NCBI GenBank assembly: GCA_032718475.1
Contig: JAUCBJ010008000.1
Span: 1-22,570, forward strand
Direction: 5' to 3'
From: Nemertoderma westbladi
Lineage: Eukaryota > Xenacoelomorpha > Nemertodermatida > Nemertodermatidae
DNA: 22,570 nt
Under the pieces are notes generated by a model. That model did not search any database and had not been told where the DNA came from. It saw only the letters and a program-made list of their open reading frames with translations. The position numbers were made by a program, and so were the translations under genes. Numbering within the stretch: the first letter of the stretch is position 1; every line of letters starts with the position of its first letter. Shown here piece after piece: positions 12,201 to 18,981 of this stretch.

Positions 12201-13516
12201 TGTTCCGTAACCCGGTCGACAACGGCATCTCGGTACCCTTCCAGGGTGCCGACTCCAGCGTGGTACGACGCAGTCAGCTGGCCCTCTACAACCTGTACAA
12301 CGAACACCCCACCCGGTTCAACCCATACTTCACCGTCGGTAGTCTCTTCTCCGCATTCCTTCTGGTTGTATTCGGTTCCCTGTTTCTCCTCCTCACGAAG
12401 TTTATCTTCGGTCGATATCTTCTCTCCTCCTACCCGGAGTTTTTCTCCGGAGGTTTCTTCTCTAAACGCGGTCCGACTCTCAAACAGATTCGCGAAACTT
12501 CATTCTCCATGGTGTTTAAAGGTACGTGACTTATTGGAGTTTCAGTTTTAATATCGGTATTTATCATCACTTCAACTTGATTGCACCCATACGGCCATCA
12601 CTATCGGCATCACCATCACATCTGTAGACTAGTCTAGGAAACGACCTGCCAAAATCCGATGTGGTTTTGGTAAATTTTTATCGATTTAAAAAAAAACAGA
12701 CAACACAAAGACTACATGTCCATCATGTTGTTGGGGTAACAGTTGGTTCTTTTTTGGATAACTATTCTCATTGTTTTTAATTTTTTAATTCTCTGGCATT
12801 CTCGAGTCTGACTAAAGACGACGACGCCGACGACCTATTACTTTGGTAACCCAAAATATTTAAACGGGCTGACTTTTATAAAAAAAACATGGTATACATG
12901 ACACAGCGGTTAAAATGAAAATGTTCGTAAAGATTCTCGGTAAAAATCTATTAGTTAAAAGTTTAGTATAAATGCATGTTGCAGCAAGTAAAATATATGT
13001 GTGAGTTAATAGAATTGATATTTAATCTAAATAAAATTCCTAAAACAATGAAATAAAACTGCAATGATGCTGTATGAGAGTCGTCAATGTTACGTTGGAC
13101 GCGTAACATTGACGACCAGTAGGAAACTCATTTAAACTCAATTTAACTCAAAACCAATTCTTATTGAAATTGTAAATACGATTTTTCGGGCCGTTTTTAT
13201 AATTTAATAATAAATACCGATTAGTTTTTACTTTATAATTTGTATCTATCTGATTGTCATGGTTACAGGCGAAGGCTACCCGCGTGGTGCGTCAATGGAC
13301 CAATCGAGACCGAGCAAGCAGCTAACCAGCCGTGTCATTGGCCCGGAGCCTGGCTACGCGACCACCCCCATTTGCGCCGTCCAATCGGCGCTGTGCGTGT
13401 TAGAAGAGTCGTTGCCAGGTAACGGCGGAGTTATTACTACCGCCGCCGCTTTTAGTCGCACAAATCTGATAGAAAGGCTCTCCAGTAGGGGAATAAACTT
13501 CGTTCTAGAACAGTGA
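30..13516 (+). CDS. SCCPDH: Saccharopine dehydrogenase-like oxidoreductase gene, 5'-partial, four coding exons
   Basis: The coding sequence joins 30-258, 8799-8964, 12071-12521 and 13269-13516 (TGA), giving about 363 residues. The vertebrate protein is about 429, so only the N-terminal ~70 residues (the dinucleotide-binding Gly-rich loop) are missing, upstream of the window. Family landmarks appear in order: NCVGPF, DISGEPEF, GVYIVSACGFDSIP, a charged VVRRSQ, a hydrophobic membrane segment, FSKRGPT, GPEPGYATTPI and a C-terminal GGVITTAAAFSRT block. The introns are phase 2, phase 0 and phase 1 and all obey GT/AG. Vertebrate SCCPDH is a membrane- and lipid-droplet-associated protein of uncertain reaction; it is distinct from the lysine-degrading AASS enzyme, so no lysine role should be assumed. 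Introns are 8540, 3106 and 747 bp. The first two are mostly tandem arrays and transposon DNA. No frameshift or stop interrupts the exons, so the gene looks intact. Confidence 0.95.
246..6607 (+). repeat. 32-bp tandem array (~198 copies) containing the exon A splice donor
   Basis: The unit is 32 bp, begins GGAAGTACAATAGGTTGGTA and ends TTTATAGAGCTC. The first copy overlaps the end of exon A, so each unit carries the exon tail AAGTACAATAG followed by the intron start GTTGGT. From about 380 to 4040 the copies are almost identical; the rare changes include AAAGCTC at 720 and extra-base units near 2038, 2138 and 3293. From about 4040 to 6607 variants become common: CATTATGTTGG, CAATGGGTTGG, AAAGCTC, and longer units with an extra AATG (CGAATGGAAG) that restore more of the exon sequence (GAATGGAAGTAC). 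The array stops in mid-unit at 6607 against a LINE fragment. No unit-length open frame exists: in-frame TAG codons occur in the second copy. Confidence 0.98.
6608..7070 (-). mobile_element. Non-LTR retrotransposon fragment: endonuclease (EEP) domain, decayed
   Basis: Read on the minus strand, three consecutive blocks match the apurinic-like endonuclease domain of animal LINEs. They are CRRYSPLALQTLNR (about 7060-7010), then INFRVMIATFDGNP...VICCYSPTNASEPEQ...FYEELTGLIKDIPKHNVKVIVGCD, and after another frame change KLWTFQYPKCSK (about 6690-6650). ATFxGNP, CYSPTN, the IPKHN...V(I/V)xGD strand (here GCD) and the KLWT segment are family hallmarks. At least two frameshifts make it a pseudogene. 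It has no reverse transcriptase and no 3' tail. The left edge abuts the 32-bp array and the right edge abuts a lone copy of the exon-intron junction. It lies antisense to the host gene inside intron 1. Confidence 0.88.
7072..7091 (+). repeat. Solitary diverged copy of the exon A/intron junction beyond the LINE
   Basis: These 20 bases match GAATGGAAGTACAATAGGTT (242-261, the exon A end plus donor) at 19 of 20 positions; the only change is TAC to TTC. It sits directly after the LINE fragment, so the LINE is bracketed by two copies of the junction. It could be a target-site duplication from the LINE insertion or a stranded array unit. Confidence 0.85.
7168..7175. repeat. Left 8-bp target-site duplication of hAT element
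   Basis: TTCTAGAA here is repeated exactly at 8725-8732. It fits the hAT target preference (nTnTAGAn). Confidence 0.9.
7176..8724. mobile_element. Non-autonomous hAT-type DNA transposon (1549 bp)
   Basis: The element starts TAGGGATGTCCCGGAAT and ends with the exact reverse complement of these 17 bases. It is flanked by perfect 8-bp duplications TTCTAGAA (7168-7175 and 8725-8732). TSD length, target consensus and the TAGGG terminus all point to the hAT superfamily. Both subterminal regions (about 7190-7290 and 8625-8710) are packed with the palindromic TTCCGGCCGGAA motif and its parts, a likely transposase-binding cluster. I see no transposase open frame inside, so it would need an enzyme supplied in trans. 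The perfect TSDs suggest a fairly recent insertion. Confidence 0.93.
7476..7798. mobile_element. Possible MITE nested inside the hAT element
   Basis: GCCCGTGCCCCACTGGT at 7476-7492 and ACCAGTGGAGCACGGGC at 7782-7798 form an inverted pair with 16 of 17 positions matching. A further half copy (ACCAGTGGAG) lies near 7712. Diverged TCATGAGTCAT segments occur inside. No clean target duplication was found, so this may be either a separate 323-bp element or an internal inverted repeat of the hAT element. Confidence 0.4.
8725..8732. repeat. Right 8-bp target-site duplication of hAT element
   Basis: TTCTAGAA, identical to 7168-7175, immediately follows the right terminus. Confidence 0.9.
8799..8964 (+). 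CDS. SCCPDH: SCCPDH exon B: GVYIVSACGFDSIP segment
   Basis: The acceptor is a strong pyrimidine tract ending TTTTTTTTAG at 8798. After one base that completes the split Ser codon, 55 codons read RASDNGVYIVSACGFDSIP and end SGSSGFT just before the consensus donor GTAAGT at 8965. The CGFDSIPAE block is the most conserved stretch of the family and starts the second structural domain. The following intron is phase 0. The exon directly follows the hAT insertion: only about 66 bp separate the transposon duplication from the acceptor, so the polypyrimidine tract itself was spared. Confidence 0.95.
9095..9780 (+). repeat. Perfect 10-bp tandem array (TACCATATTG x 68)
   Basis: A leading ATATTG at 9095-9100 is followed by 68 exact copies of TACCATATTG (9101-9780) with no substitution or indel. 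The unit has no stop codon in any frame on either strand, so several ~240-codon open frames arise with repeating decapeptides. These are by-products of the array and not genes. The 10-bp period is close to one helical turn, placing the ATATT step on the same DNA face in each copy. Confidence 0.99.
9891..11585 (+). repeat. 17-bp tandem array (~100 copies) with higher-order structure
   Basis: The unit is GGGAAGGCGTTTATTCG; the first unit is one base short. Eight copies carry a linked four-base variant (GAGGGGGGCATTTATTC), beginning at 10073, 10328, 10447, 10787, 11042, 11161, 11433 and 11552. Their spacing in units is 15, 7, 20, 15, 7, 16, 7. A second variant (GGAGGGCG) occurs at about 9954 and 10685. 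Plus-strand frames are open for over 560 codons because the unit has no stop in any plus frame, and 17 is not a multiple of 3, so a 17-residue peptide period results. I do not consider it coding. Confidence 0.97.
11586..12070. other. Distal part of intron 2, with outlying satellite-like motif
   Basis: Mostly AT-rich unrecognised intron sequence. At about 11874-11940 there are isolated relatives of the 17-bp unit (GGGACGTTTATTCGG and GGGCGTTTAGTCG). A similar GGGCGTTTAAG lies just before the array near 9858. These may be the ancestral flanks from which the 17-bp satellite grew. It ends in the acceptor TGTATTTACAG before exon C. Confidence 0.6.
12071..12521 (+). CDS. SCCPDH: SCCPDH exon C: central domain and membrane segment
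   Basis: The exon encodes 150 codons, from ANQGTWQTIIESLAN to SFSMVFK, and ends one base into a Gly codon at donor G|GTACGT. NQGTW corresponds to the family's DGTW. PFQGADSSVVRRSQ corresponds to the conserved S-VVRR region. A hydrophobic run of about 17 residues (LFSAFLLVVFGSLFLLL, about 12344-12394) matches the membrane-associated segment of the vertebrate protein and is followed by basic and aromatic residues and GGFFSKRGPT. The local GC content and lack of repeats contrast sharply with the surrounding introns. Phase 0 in and phase 1 out both agree with the neighbouring exons. Confidence 0.95.
12522..13268. other. Intron 3 (747 bp)
   Basis: It starts GTACGT and ends ATGGTTACAG. The content is AT-rich and non-repetitive apart from the hairpin at 13080-13116. 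No open frame of interest was seen. Confidence 0.85.
13080..13116. repeat. Perfect 15-bp inverted repeat (hairpin) in intron 3
   Basis: GTCGTCAATGTTACG (13080-13094) is exactly complementary to 13102-13116, with a 7-nt loop TTGGACG. The inner 15 bases ATGTTACGTTGGACG (13087-13101) also occur, as reverse complement, inside the hAT element at 7945-7959. This suggests a shared short mobile-element motif. Confidence 0.85.
13269..13516 (+). CDS. SCCPDH: SCCPDH exon D: C-terminal exon with stop
   Basis: Two bases complete a Gly codon (MVFK-G-EGYPRG), then 81 codons run to TGA at 13514-13516. The family's GPEPGYATTPICAVQSAL helix and the GGVITTAAAFSRTNLIERL block near the C-terminus are both present, and the protein ends GINFVLEQ. 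The length after the GGV block (about 30 residues) is normal for the family, so this is the true C-terminus. A variable hydrophilic stretch (SMDQSRPSKQ) lies where vertebrate proteins also vary. Confidence 0.95.
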
Positions 13517-14351
13517 TGAATGTTAGTGACCTGACATCTGATTATTCGATATAACAGAGTGTGTTTACTTTCCATTTTATAATATCCCGGAAATTAACTA
13601 TAATTCCATAATTATTCGGTTTCTGCTATAGTTTTGATTCGTGTTGGGTGATTTTCTTTAGGCTCACATTGTATAACTTCCTCGGCTACTTATTGTGCTA
13701 TGTGGTGGGAAAATTGTGTTGACTAATAATATATTTTTCGTCGAATTTAGCATACAATTATTTATCTATAGTTAATTAATTAGCGCGGAATTAAGTACTT
13801 ATTAGTGTTTATATTATTATTTACATTTTGGTCTATCTTTACCAAACCTAGGACTACAATAACTCAGTTTTCTCGTATTTATCTCTGTTTTCCCTTCTCC
13901 TCATACTTTTGCAGTAGTACACCTATAATATACCGACCGATAAGTTGCAATAGAGATACATCCACCAGAAACACTTAGTTTGTAACTTTGATTATTTAAT
14001 ACCAAGACCATTCAGTGACTTTTACTGACTTTATTATCACTTTATTAATTAACACCATTCTATATTTGTCAGATATAATGTTTCAACGATAATTTGTTCA
14101 TTAGAAGAAGAGCATATTACAATTTAAGACTCCCATTTTATATCATTGGGGATATCCAATATATTATTTCAAAGCATCTGAAACGGTATTTAATTTTGTG
14201 GACATATTACATTTTTCGTTCCGCATACACCTGTTGCACATTATGGACTTTGTGAACTAAGTTATCGATACTAATACCCAATTACGTTTACCAACTAAAA
14301 CTATTCCCAATGCGTTGAAATTTATGTAAACCTGATTTCAGAAGCGTGACT
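13517..14351. other. Presumed 3' UTR and downstream intergenic DNA
   Basis: AT-rich, with no recognisable gene or repeat. I found no AATAAA or ATTAAA between the stop codon and this end point, so the polyadenylation site cannot be placed. Confidence 0.5.
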
Positions 14352-14372
14352 GGGGGAGGGGGGTGGGTAGGG
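14352..14372 (+). other. G-quadruplex-type G tract
   Basis: Four G runs of 5, 6, 3 and 3 bases are separated by loops of only 1, 1 and 2 bases. This meets the usual G4 consensus with very short loops. It lies about 840 bp past the SCCPDH stop codon, on the same strand as the gene. Confidence 0.75.
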
Positions 14373-14691
14373 ATATGAGTTGTCCGGAAATATGTTTTTC
14401 AAGGAAATTTCCGGAAAAGTATATCACAAGAATCAGGACACCGAACCACTTCAACGCCACTCAGCAGGAATCACTTAGTGTTTTGTTTACTCATTATGTA
14501 TTCGTGTTTTCAGAATGTGTATAAAGTGGGAAAACAGCGGGAGGTATTAAATTGTGAAAGAGTTGAAATTGAAAATGTACCGGTATTAATTTCCGAAATA
14601 ACGTTCAGCCCTAAATGGGGCAGCACTGTTTCGGCCCGGTGCTTTAAATGCTGCAGACTAGCCCAACCCCGGCTTTCATCCTTAACCGGTG

Positions 14692-15489
14692 GAAGCGTTT
14701 ACTGTGGAAGATCACCCTTGGTGGTGAACAGGTATTCCTTTGGGAAACAGAGTGGAAGGGTTTACTGTGGAAGATCACCCATGGTGGTGAACAGGCATTC
14801 CTTTAGGAAACATAGCGGAAGGGTTTACTGTGGAAGATCACCCATGGTGGTGAACATGTATTCATTTAGGTAACAGAGTGGAAGGGTTTACTGTAGAAGA
14901 AGATCACCCATGGCCATGGTGGTGAACAGGCTTTCATTTAGAGAACAGAGTGGAAGGGTTTACTGTGGAAGATCACCCATGGTGGTGAACAAGATTTCCA
15001 TTAGGAAACAGAGTGGAGGGGTTTAGTGGAAGATCACCCATGGTGATGAACAGGCATTCCTTTAGGAAATAGATTGGAAGAGTTTACTGTAGAAGAAGAT
15101 CACCCATAGTGGTGAACAGGCATTCATTTAGGAAACAGAGTGGAAGGGTTTACTGTGGAAGATCACCCATGGTGGTGAACAGGCATTCCTTTAGAGAACA
15201 GAGTGGAAGGGTTTACTGTGGAAGATCACCCATGGTGGTGAACAAGCTTTCCTTTAGGAAACAGAGTGGAAGGGTTTACTGTGGAAGATCACCCATGGTG
15301 GTGAACAGGCATTCCTTTAGGAAACAGAGTGGTAGGGTTTACTGTGGAAGATCACCCATGGTGGTGAACAAGCTTTCCTTTAGGAAACAGAGTGGAAGGG
15401 TTTACTGTGGAAGATCACCCATCCATGGTGGTGAACAGGCATTCCTTTAGGAAACAGCGTGGAAGGGTTTACTGTGGAAGATCACACAT
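14692..15489 (+). repeat. 63-bp minisatellite, about 12.5 copies
   Basis: The unit starts GGAAGGGTTTACTGTGGAAG and contains ATCACCCATGGTGGTGAACA. Copies are 5-10% diverged, with small insertions (for example GAAGAA near 14895 and 15090, and a duplicated CCATGG near 14910). Because 63 is a multiple of 3, one frame stays open across runs of copies, encoding GRVYCGRSPMVVNRHSF-like 21-residue repeats. Stops and indels break it, so it is unlikely to be a gene. The array is interrupted by a TIR element; a remnant of the unit (GATTGGAAGGGTTTA) resumes at about 16124. Confidence 0.93.
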
Positions 15490-15508
15490 GCATATATGAA
15501 ACACGTTC

Positions 15509-16122
15509 GTGGGGACTTCGCGCAGCACGTAGTCGGCAAGCCTTGGCATACGGTTTATATAGAGCAAATGGGGCATGTCTAGTTTGGACCCCATATCCCA
15601 TGCTATAAATGTATTCATTCGAAATACAATCATTTGTTAATCCGCTAGGTGGTGTCAAATTGTTATTCTGCAATTTCGTACTTACCAGTGCAGCACTGTA
15701 CAGCAGTACCGTACCGGTAGGCCTATGTCATTACTTCTGAGTCTCTAGCGGATCCCCAATTAAATGTCTTAACTTTTCAATTTCGTAAAAGATAGACTTC
15801 ATGATTCTCTACAGGCCACCAAAATTTCAGCTCAGGAAAATGAGGCCTTCCCGAGAAATTTAACATTTTCTAAAAACCACATAATCTGTTGTAGCTGACG
15901 TCAGACTGCATGATTTTTCACCAAACTTTACAAACTTTCTAAACTTTCTCTCTACTACTTACCTACTAAGTTTGGTTCAATTCCGAACCAGCGATGCAGA
16001 GAAATTCGCGTTCAAACATTTACCAGACAGACAGACGGACGGACAGATAGACAGACGGACATGCCCCATTTGCCCTATATGAACCGTATGCCAAGGCTCG
16101 CCGACTACGTGTCTCGCCCCAC
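15509..16122. mobile_element. 614-bp TIR element (MITE-like) inserted in the 63-bp minisatellite
   Basis: The left arm 15509-15578 and right arm 16059-16122 are inverted copies with a small gap. They share CACGTAGTCGGC, GCCTTGGCATACGGTT and CAAATGGGGCATGT, and end GTGGGG/CCCCAC. Minisatellite sequence lies on both sides, so it was inserted into that array. I could not find a convincing target duplication and cannot assign a superfamily. No open frame for a transposase is present. The right half contains a (GACA/GACG)n stretch at about 16024-16060. Confidence 0.85.
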
Positions 16123-16219
16123 AGATTGGAAGGGTTTATAATTTTAATTCTCAATCAATAATTTTTTGCAAAAATATTTTTTATTTCATCTAGAGCAGAT
16201 TTTTATCAAGATTCCAAAT

Positions 16220-16700
16220 TTGAAAACCGTTTAGCAAGATCTGTCCTACTTCTCGAGATAATTATGTCCGTTTTACTGTCGGTTTGTCCGTCAGTATGTC
16301 TGTCAGTCAATAAAAAACAAACGATATGTCTAAAAAATTCCATGTATGGGTTTTCGTAGTCGATGACTTCATTTCTGATGTTATTAATCAAATTTGGCGG
16401 TTCAGTCTGTATGCCTGTCTGTCAAAATATACCGACAGTCTGACAGCCAAACAGACAATTTGGAAGTCATCAAATGTTAAAATTGACACTCGAAATGAAT
16501 TATGCAACCAGGAAAACTCCTATAGCTAAACTTTTAGCTCAATGCTGTGCCTTTTTCTTATATTTGACAGACAGATAAGTCGGATGGTCAGAAAGACCGA
16601 CAGACTGACATACAGACAAACTAGATTTCATTAAAATTGAAAACTGACCTCAGAAATGAAATCAGCGACCAGGAAAACCCCCATAGCAAAATTCTTAGCA
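16220..16700. repeat. GACA/TGTC-rich region with one inverted and two direct module copies
   Basis: A module resembling CAGAAATGAAATCAGCGACC followed by AGGAAAACCC occurs at 16651-16690. It recurs more diverged at about 16491-16527 in the same orientation, and inverted at about 16341-16380. Flanking GACAGAC (plus strand) or GTCTGTC (upstream) stretches follow the same symmetry. The arrangement suggests an old foldback or duplicated non-autonomous element. The arms are too diverged for exact borders. Confidence 0.6.
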
Positions 16701-16939
16701 TGGTTTTATTCTTTCTTGTGTGATACTGTAGATATATTTTGGCAGACATTCTCACATATTCTCACATGGTATTTTTTCATTTCAATGAATTTTAAAATGC
16801 TACTCCTCTGCCAATTTTTAATATTTTTTCATGAAATTTGGACAGAGTAACCACATGCCTGGGATCTTCAAAAGTATTGGTCAGAATTTTAAAATTTTGA
16901 TCCTAACTAATTTTATTGGCTTCGAAATGTGAAAAAAGC

Positions 16940-17260
16940 TAATTAAAAAAAAAAAATAGGAAAATAATAAATTAATTTGATAATAAAATTGTGTAATATT
17001 ATGGGTTTATTATTATGGGTTATGGGTACACCTTTAATTACAGTTGCAACAACTCATTTCCAATTTATTTTAAATAATAAAATTGGAAATAATCAATATA
17101 AAAAAATTTTGACCAATACTTTTATTCAACCATATATTTATCCTAATTATAAATACGAAATAACTAGTTATATAACTAATGTTTGTACGAAGAGTTAGTG
17201 TTTTTAGTAATAGTAATAATTTGAAGCTACTAATTAGCACTAAATTATTATAACTATATT
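16940..17260 (+). other. Very AT-rich tract with an unassigned 73-codon open frame
   Basis: An ATG at 16977 opens a frame to 17198 reading MIIKLCNIMGLLLWVMGTP and then an Asn/Tyr/Ile-rich sequence ending NVCTKS. I recognise no family. The composition is much more AT-rich than the surrounding DNA. Chance, a mitochondrial insertion or a fragment of a foreign AT-rich genome are all possible. Expression is unsupported. Confidence 0.25.
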
Positions 17261-17386
17261 ACAAAAAAAAATTATTTTTTAAAAAGTTCAGTTATCGATT
17301 GACACTTATACCAAAAATTACTCATTTTGGACAAAGCCTTGCCCTGTTACTATTGGTTTTCATTGACTGTGCCATTATAGCGCTAA

Positions 17387-17407
17387 CCCCCCCCCCCCCT
17401 CCCCCCC
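17387..17407 (+). repeat. Poly-C tract (13 C, T, 7 C)
   Basis: Homopolymer cytosine run interrupted by a single T. It lies next to the 3' edge of the downstream LINE fragment. Confidence 0.95.
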
Positions 17408-17419
17408 TTTAACTAAAAG

Positions 17420-18187
17420 ATTCTCCCATTCAATATAAAATAAATTCTTTCCAACCATTGAGGCGATCGGCTGGTGATTCAGCCTTAACCTTGGTGGTTG
17501 GTTGGCTTTTTCGACCAGCAAGCAAGTTGATCGATCTCCATGCCTGGGATGATTGCCTGCTGTCGTCAGCATCATTGATGGCATCAACCTGTTAGTTTAT
17601 TAGCTCCTGTAAATTACCTGAGTACTGCCTGTTCAGGGACCTAGATGCGGCCTTAACTGCATTCTTGGCCGCTGTAGTCTGTTTGAGTCGGGACTCTTTC
17701 TGCGCCTTGTAGAGGTCATTTCGGCACTTCTGAATTTTGTTGTCAGTCCAGGGGGCCCGTTTCCTGTTTCGAGGGTATACAGGAACTGTTTCTGCAGCTG
17801 CTAACTTAACTGCCTCTGTGAAGGCAGTATAGCCCTCACAGTGATCTGCCGCCTCAGAGGCAAGAGCCTCATACCTGTTGCTCAGCTGTAGTGTGAAGCT
17901 GGATCTCACACTTGGCTGTTGCAACAGAGAGGACCAGTCATGCCGCGGCAAGGCAGATTTCGTTGTTCTGCTAGCACGCAGACTAAGTCTTACCTTGGCC
18001 ACAATAAGGCGGTGATCACTGGAGAAGGGTCGTAGTGTAAATGCATTACAGTCTTGTATAGAGCTCCTGTATTTCCTACGAAACAGGATATGGTCTATCT
18101 GGGACTCGTGACCACTGGGTTCACTATGAGTCCATAGCTTTCCAGTTCGCTTCTTGAACTGGGTTCCAGCCGAAAACAATCCATTTC
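17420..18187 (-). mobile_element. Non-LTR retrotransposon fragment: end of endonuclease domain plus linker
   Basis: On the minus strand from about 18187, a frame reads GLFSAGTQFKKRTGKLWTHS, then QIDHILFRRKYRSS, LRPFSSDHRLIVAKVRLSLR, and on to LQELIN. It then hits a stop (17592-17594) and continues in the same frame as VDAINDADDSRQSSQAWRSI and KVKAESPADRLNGWKEF to about 17420. SSDH is the catalytic C-terminal motif of LINE endonucleases, and the WTDNKIQKCRNDLYKAQKES linker lies between endonuclease and reverse transcriptase. No reverse transcriptase follows. Apart from the single nonsense codon the frame is intact over ~250 codons, much better preserved than the fragment at 6608-7070. It is probably the same broad family. 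Confidence 0.9.
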
Positions 18188-18238
18188 CAGATATAATAAT
18201 ATTGAATAATAGATAATATAGGTATAATAGATAATATT
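18188..18238. repeat. AT-rich imperfect repeat between the LINE and the foldback element
   Basis: Irregular repetition of ATAATAT and ATAGATAAT motifs at the 5' break of the antisense LINE. It may mark a rearrangement or target site. Confidence 0.5.
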
Positions 18239-18372
18239 GAAGCCTCAAGTCTTAGTGGTATGTCATTATTGGTACACCAAAATTAGGGCGTGGTTTTTTT
18301 CAAAATTTGAATAAGTGCCACTCCCTAATTTTGGTGCACCAAAAATGTCGAACCACTAAGTCTTCAGGCTTC
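18239..18372. mobile_element. 134-bp foldback MITE
   Basis: Two 55-bp arms (18239-18293 and 18318-18372) are inverted copies with about 47 of 55 positions matching and a 24-nt spacer. The ends are GAAGCCT/AGGCTTC. No clear target duplication was found. Transcribed, it would form a long hairpin. Confidence 0.85.
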
Positions 18373-18460
18373 TATAATACTTTCAATTGATTCAGCGGTC
18401 CAGAAAACCTATAAATGTGCGTTGAAATCTCAACTTTGGTTTATTTTCCGAATCTCGTGT

Positions 18461-18509
18461 TTTTCAAAATTTGAAGTGCCACGCCCACTTCTTAGGTGCA
18501 CGAAAAATA
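18461..18509 (+). repeat. Partial second copy of the foldback MITE right half
   Basis: TTTTCAAAATTTGAA, AGTGCCAC, GGTGCAC and GAAAAAT occur in the same order as in 18297-18345, with a small gap. It is a diverged direct repeat of the element's spacer and right arm. Confidence 0.7.
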
Positions 18510-18783
18510 GCATCCAGTTCAATTTTTGGAAATGGAATATAATCACATTCGAATCAGCATAGTGAAAAACCTACTAATGCTAGCCAATAATACCACGCTA
18601 TCAGTTTTTAGAATATCAAAAAAATTTATATTTTGTCCTGGGACTACTCGTATTTTTCATGAAAATTATTATACCCACGTTATGAAATTTTCATTTTTTT
18701 GGATTTTAAAATGTTCTTCGATAATTTTTTCTCCTACAGCCCAAATTTCGTAGAATTTCATTGGATGATTACAAAAATACAGA

Positions 18784-18807
18784 GGGGGGGGGGCGAATCG
18801 ACCCCCC
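18784..18807. repeat. G10 / C6 snapback tract
   Basis: Ten Gs (18784-18793), then CGAATCGA, then six Cs (18802-18807) form a potential G:C hairpin or G-rich structure. Confidence 0.7.
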
Positions 18808-18981
18808 GCCATTGCTGCTAATGGTCTAAACACCCCAGTGGTAATAGGGTTAAAATTACGTAACGTCAAAAATCGTTTAAAAAAGCATTACGACCCCTTA
18901 TCAAAAACTCCCCCACAGCATCGATTGGTTGGATAATAAATAGGCCTTCAACAATCCCTGCCGCCGGATTTACCATACTTA

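Noticed and set aside
12034-12551. Other frames and minus-strand open frames over exon C and exon D
   Set aside because: Shadows of the SCCPDH coding exons.
30-13516. Lysine-degradation saccharopine dehydrogenase (AASS/LYS1 type)
   Set aside because: The membrane segment, overall length and motif set fit the SCCPDH-like family, whose members are not established lysine-pathway enzymes.
15960-16000. tRNA-like B-box (GGTTCAATTCC) inside the 614-bp TIR element
   Set aside because: No matching A-box or cloverleaf could be placed upstream; the motif is also part of a short GGTTC/GAACC palindrome.
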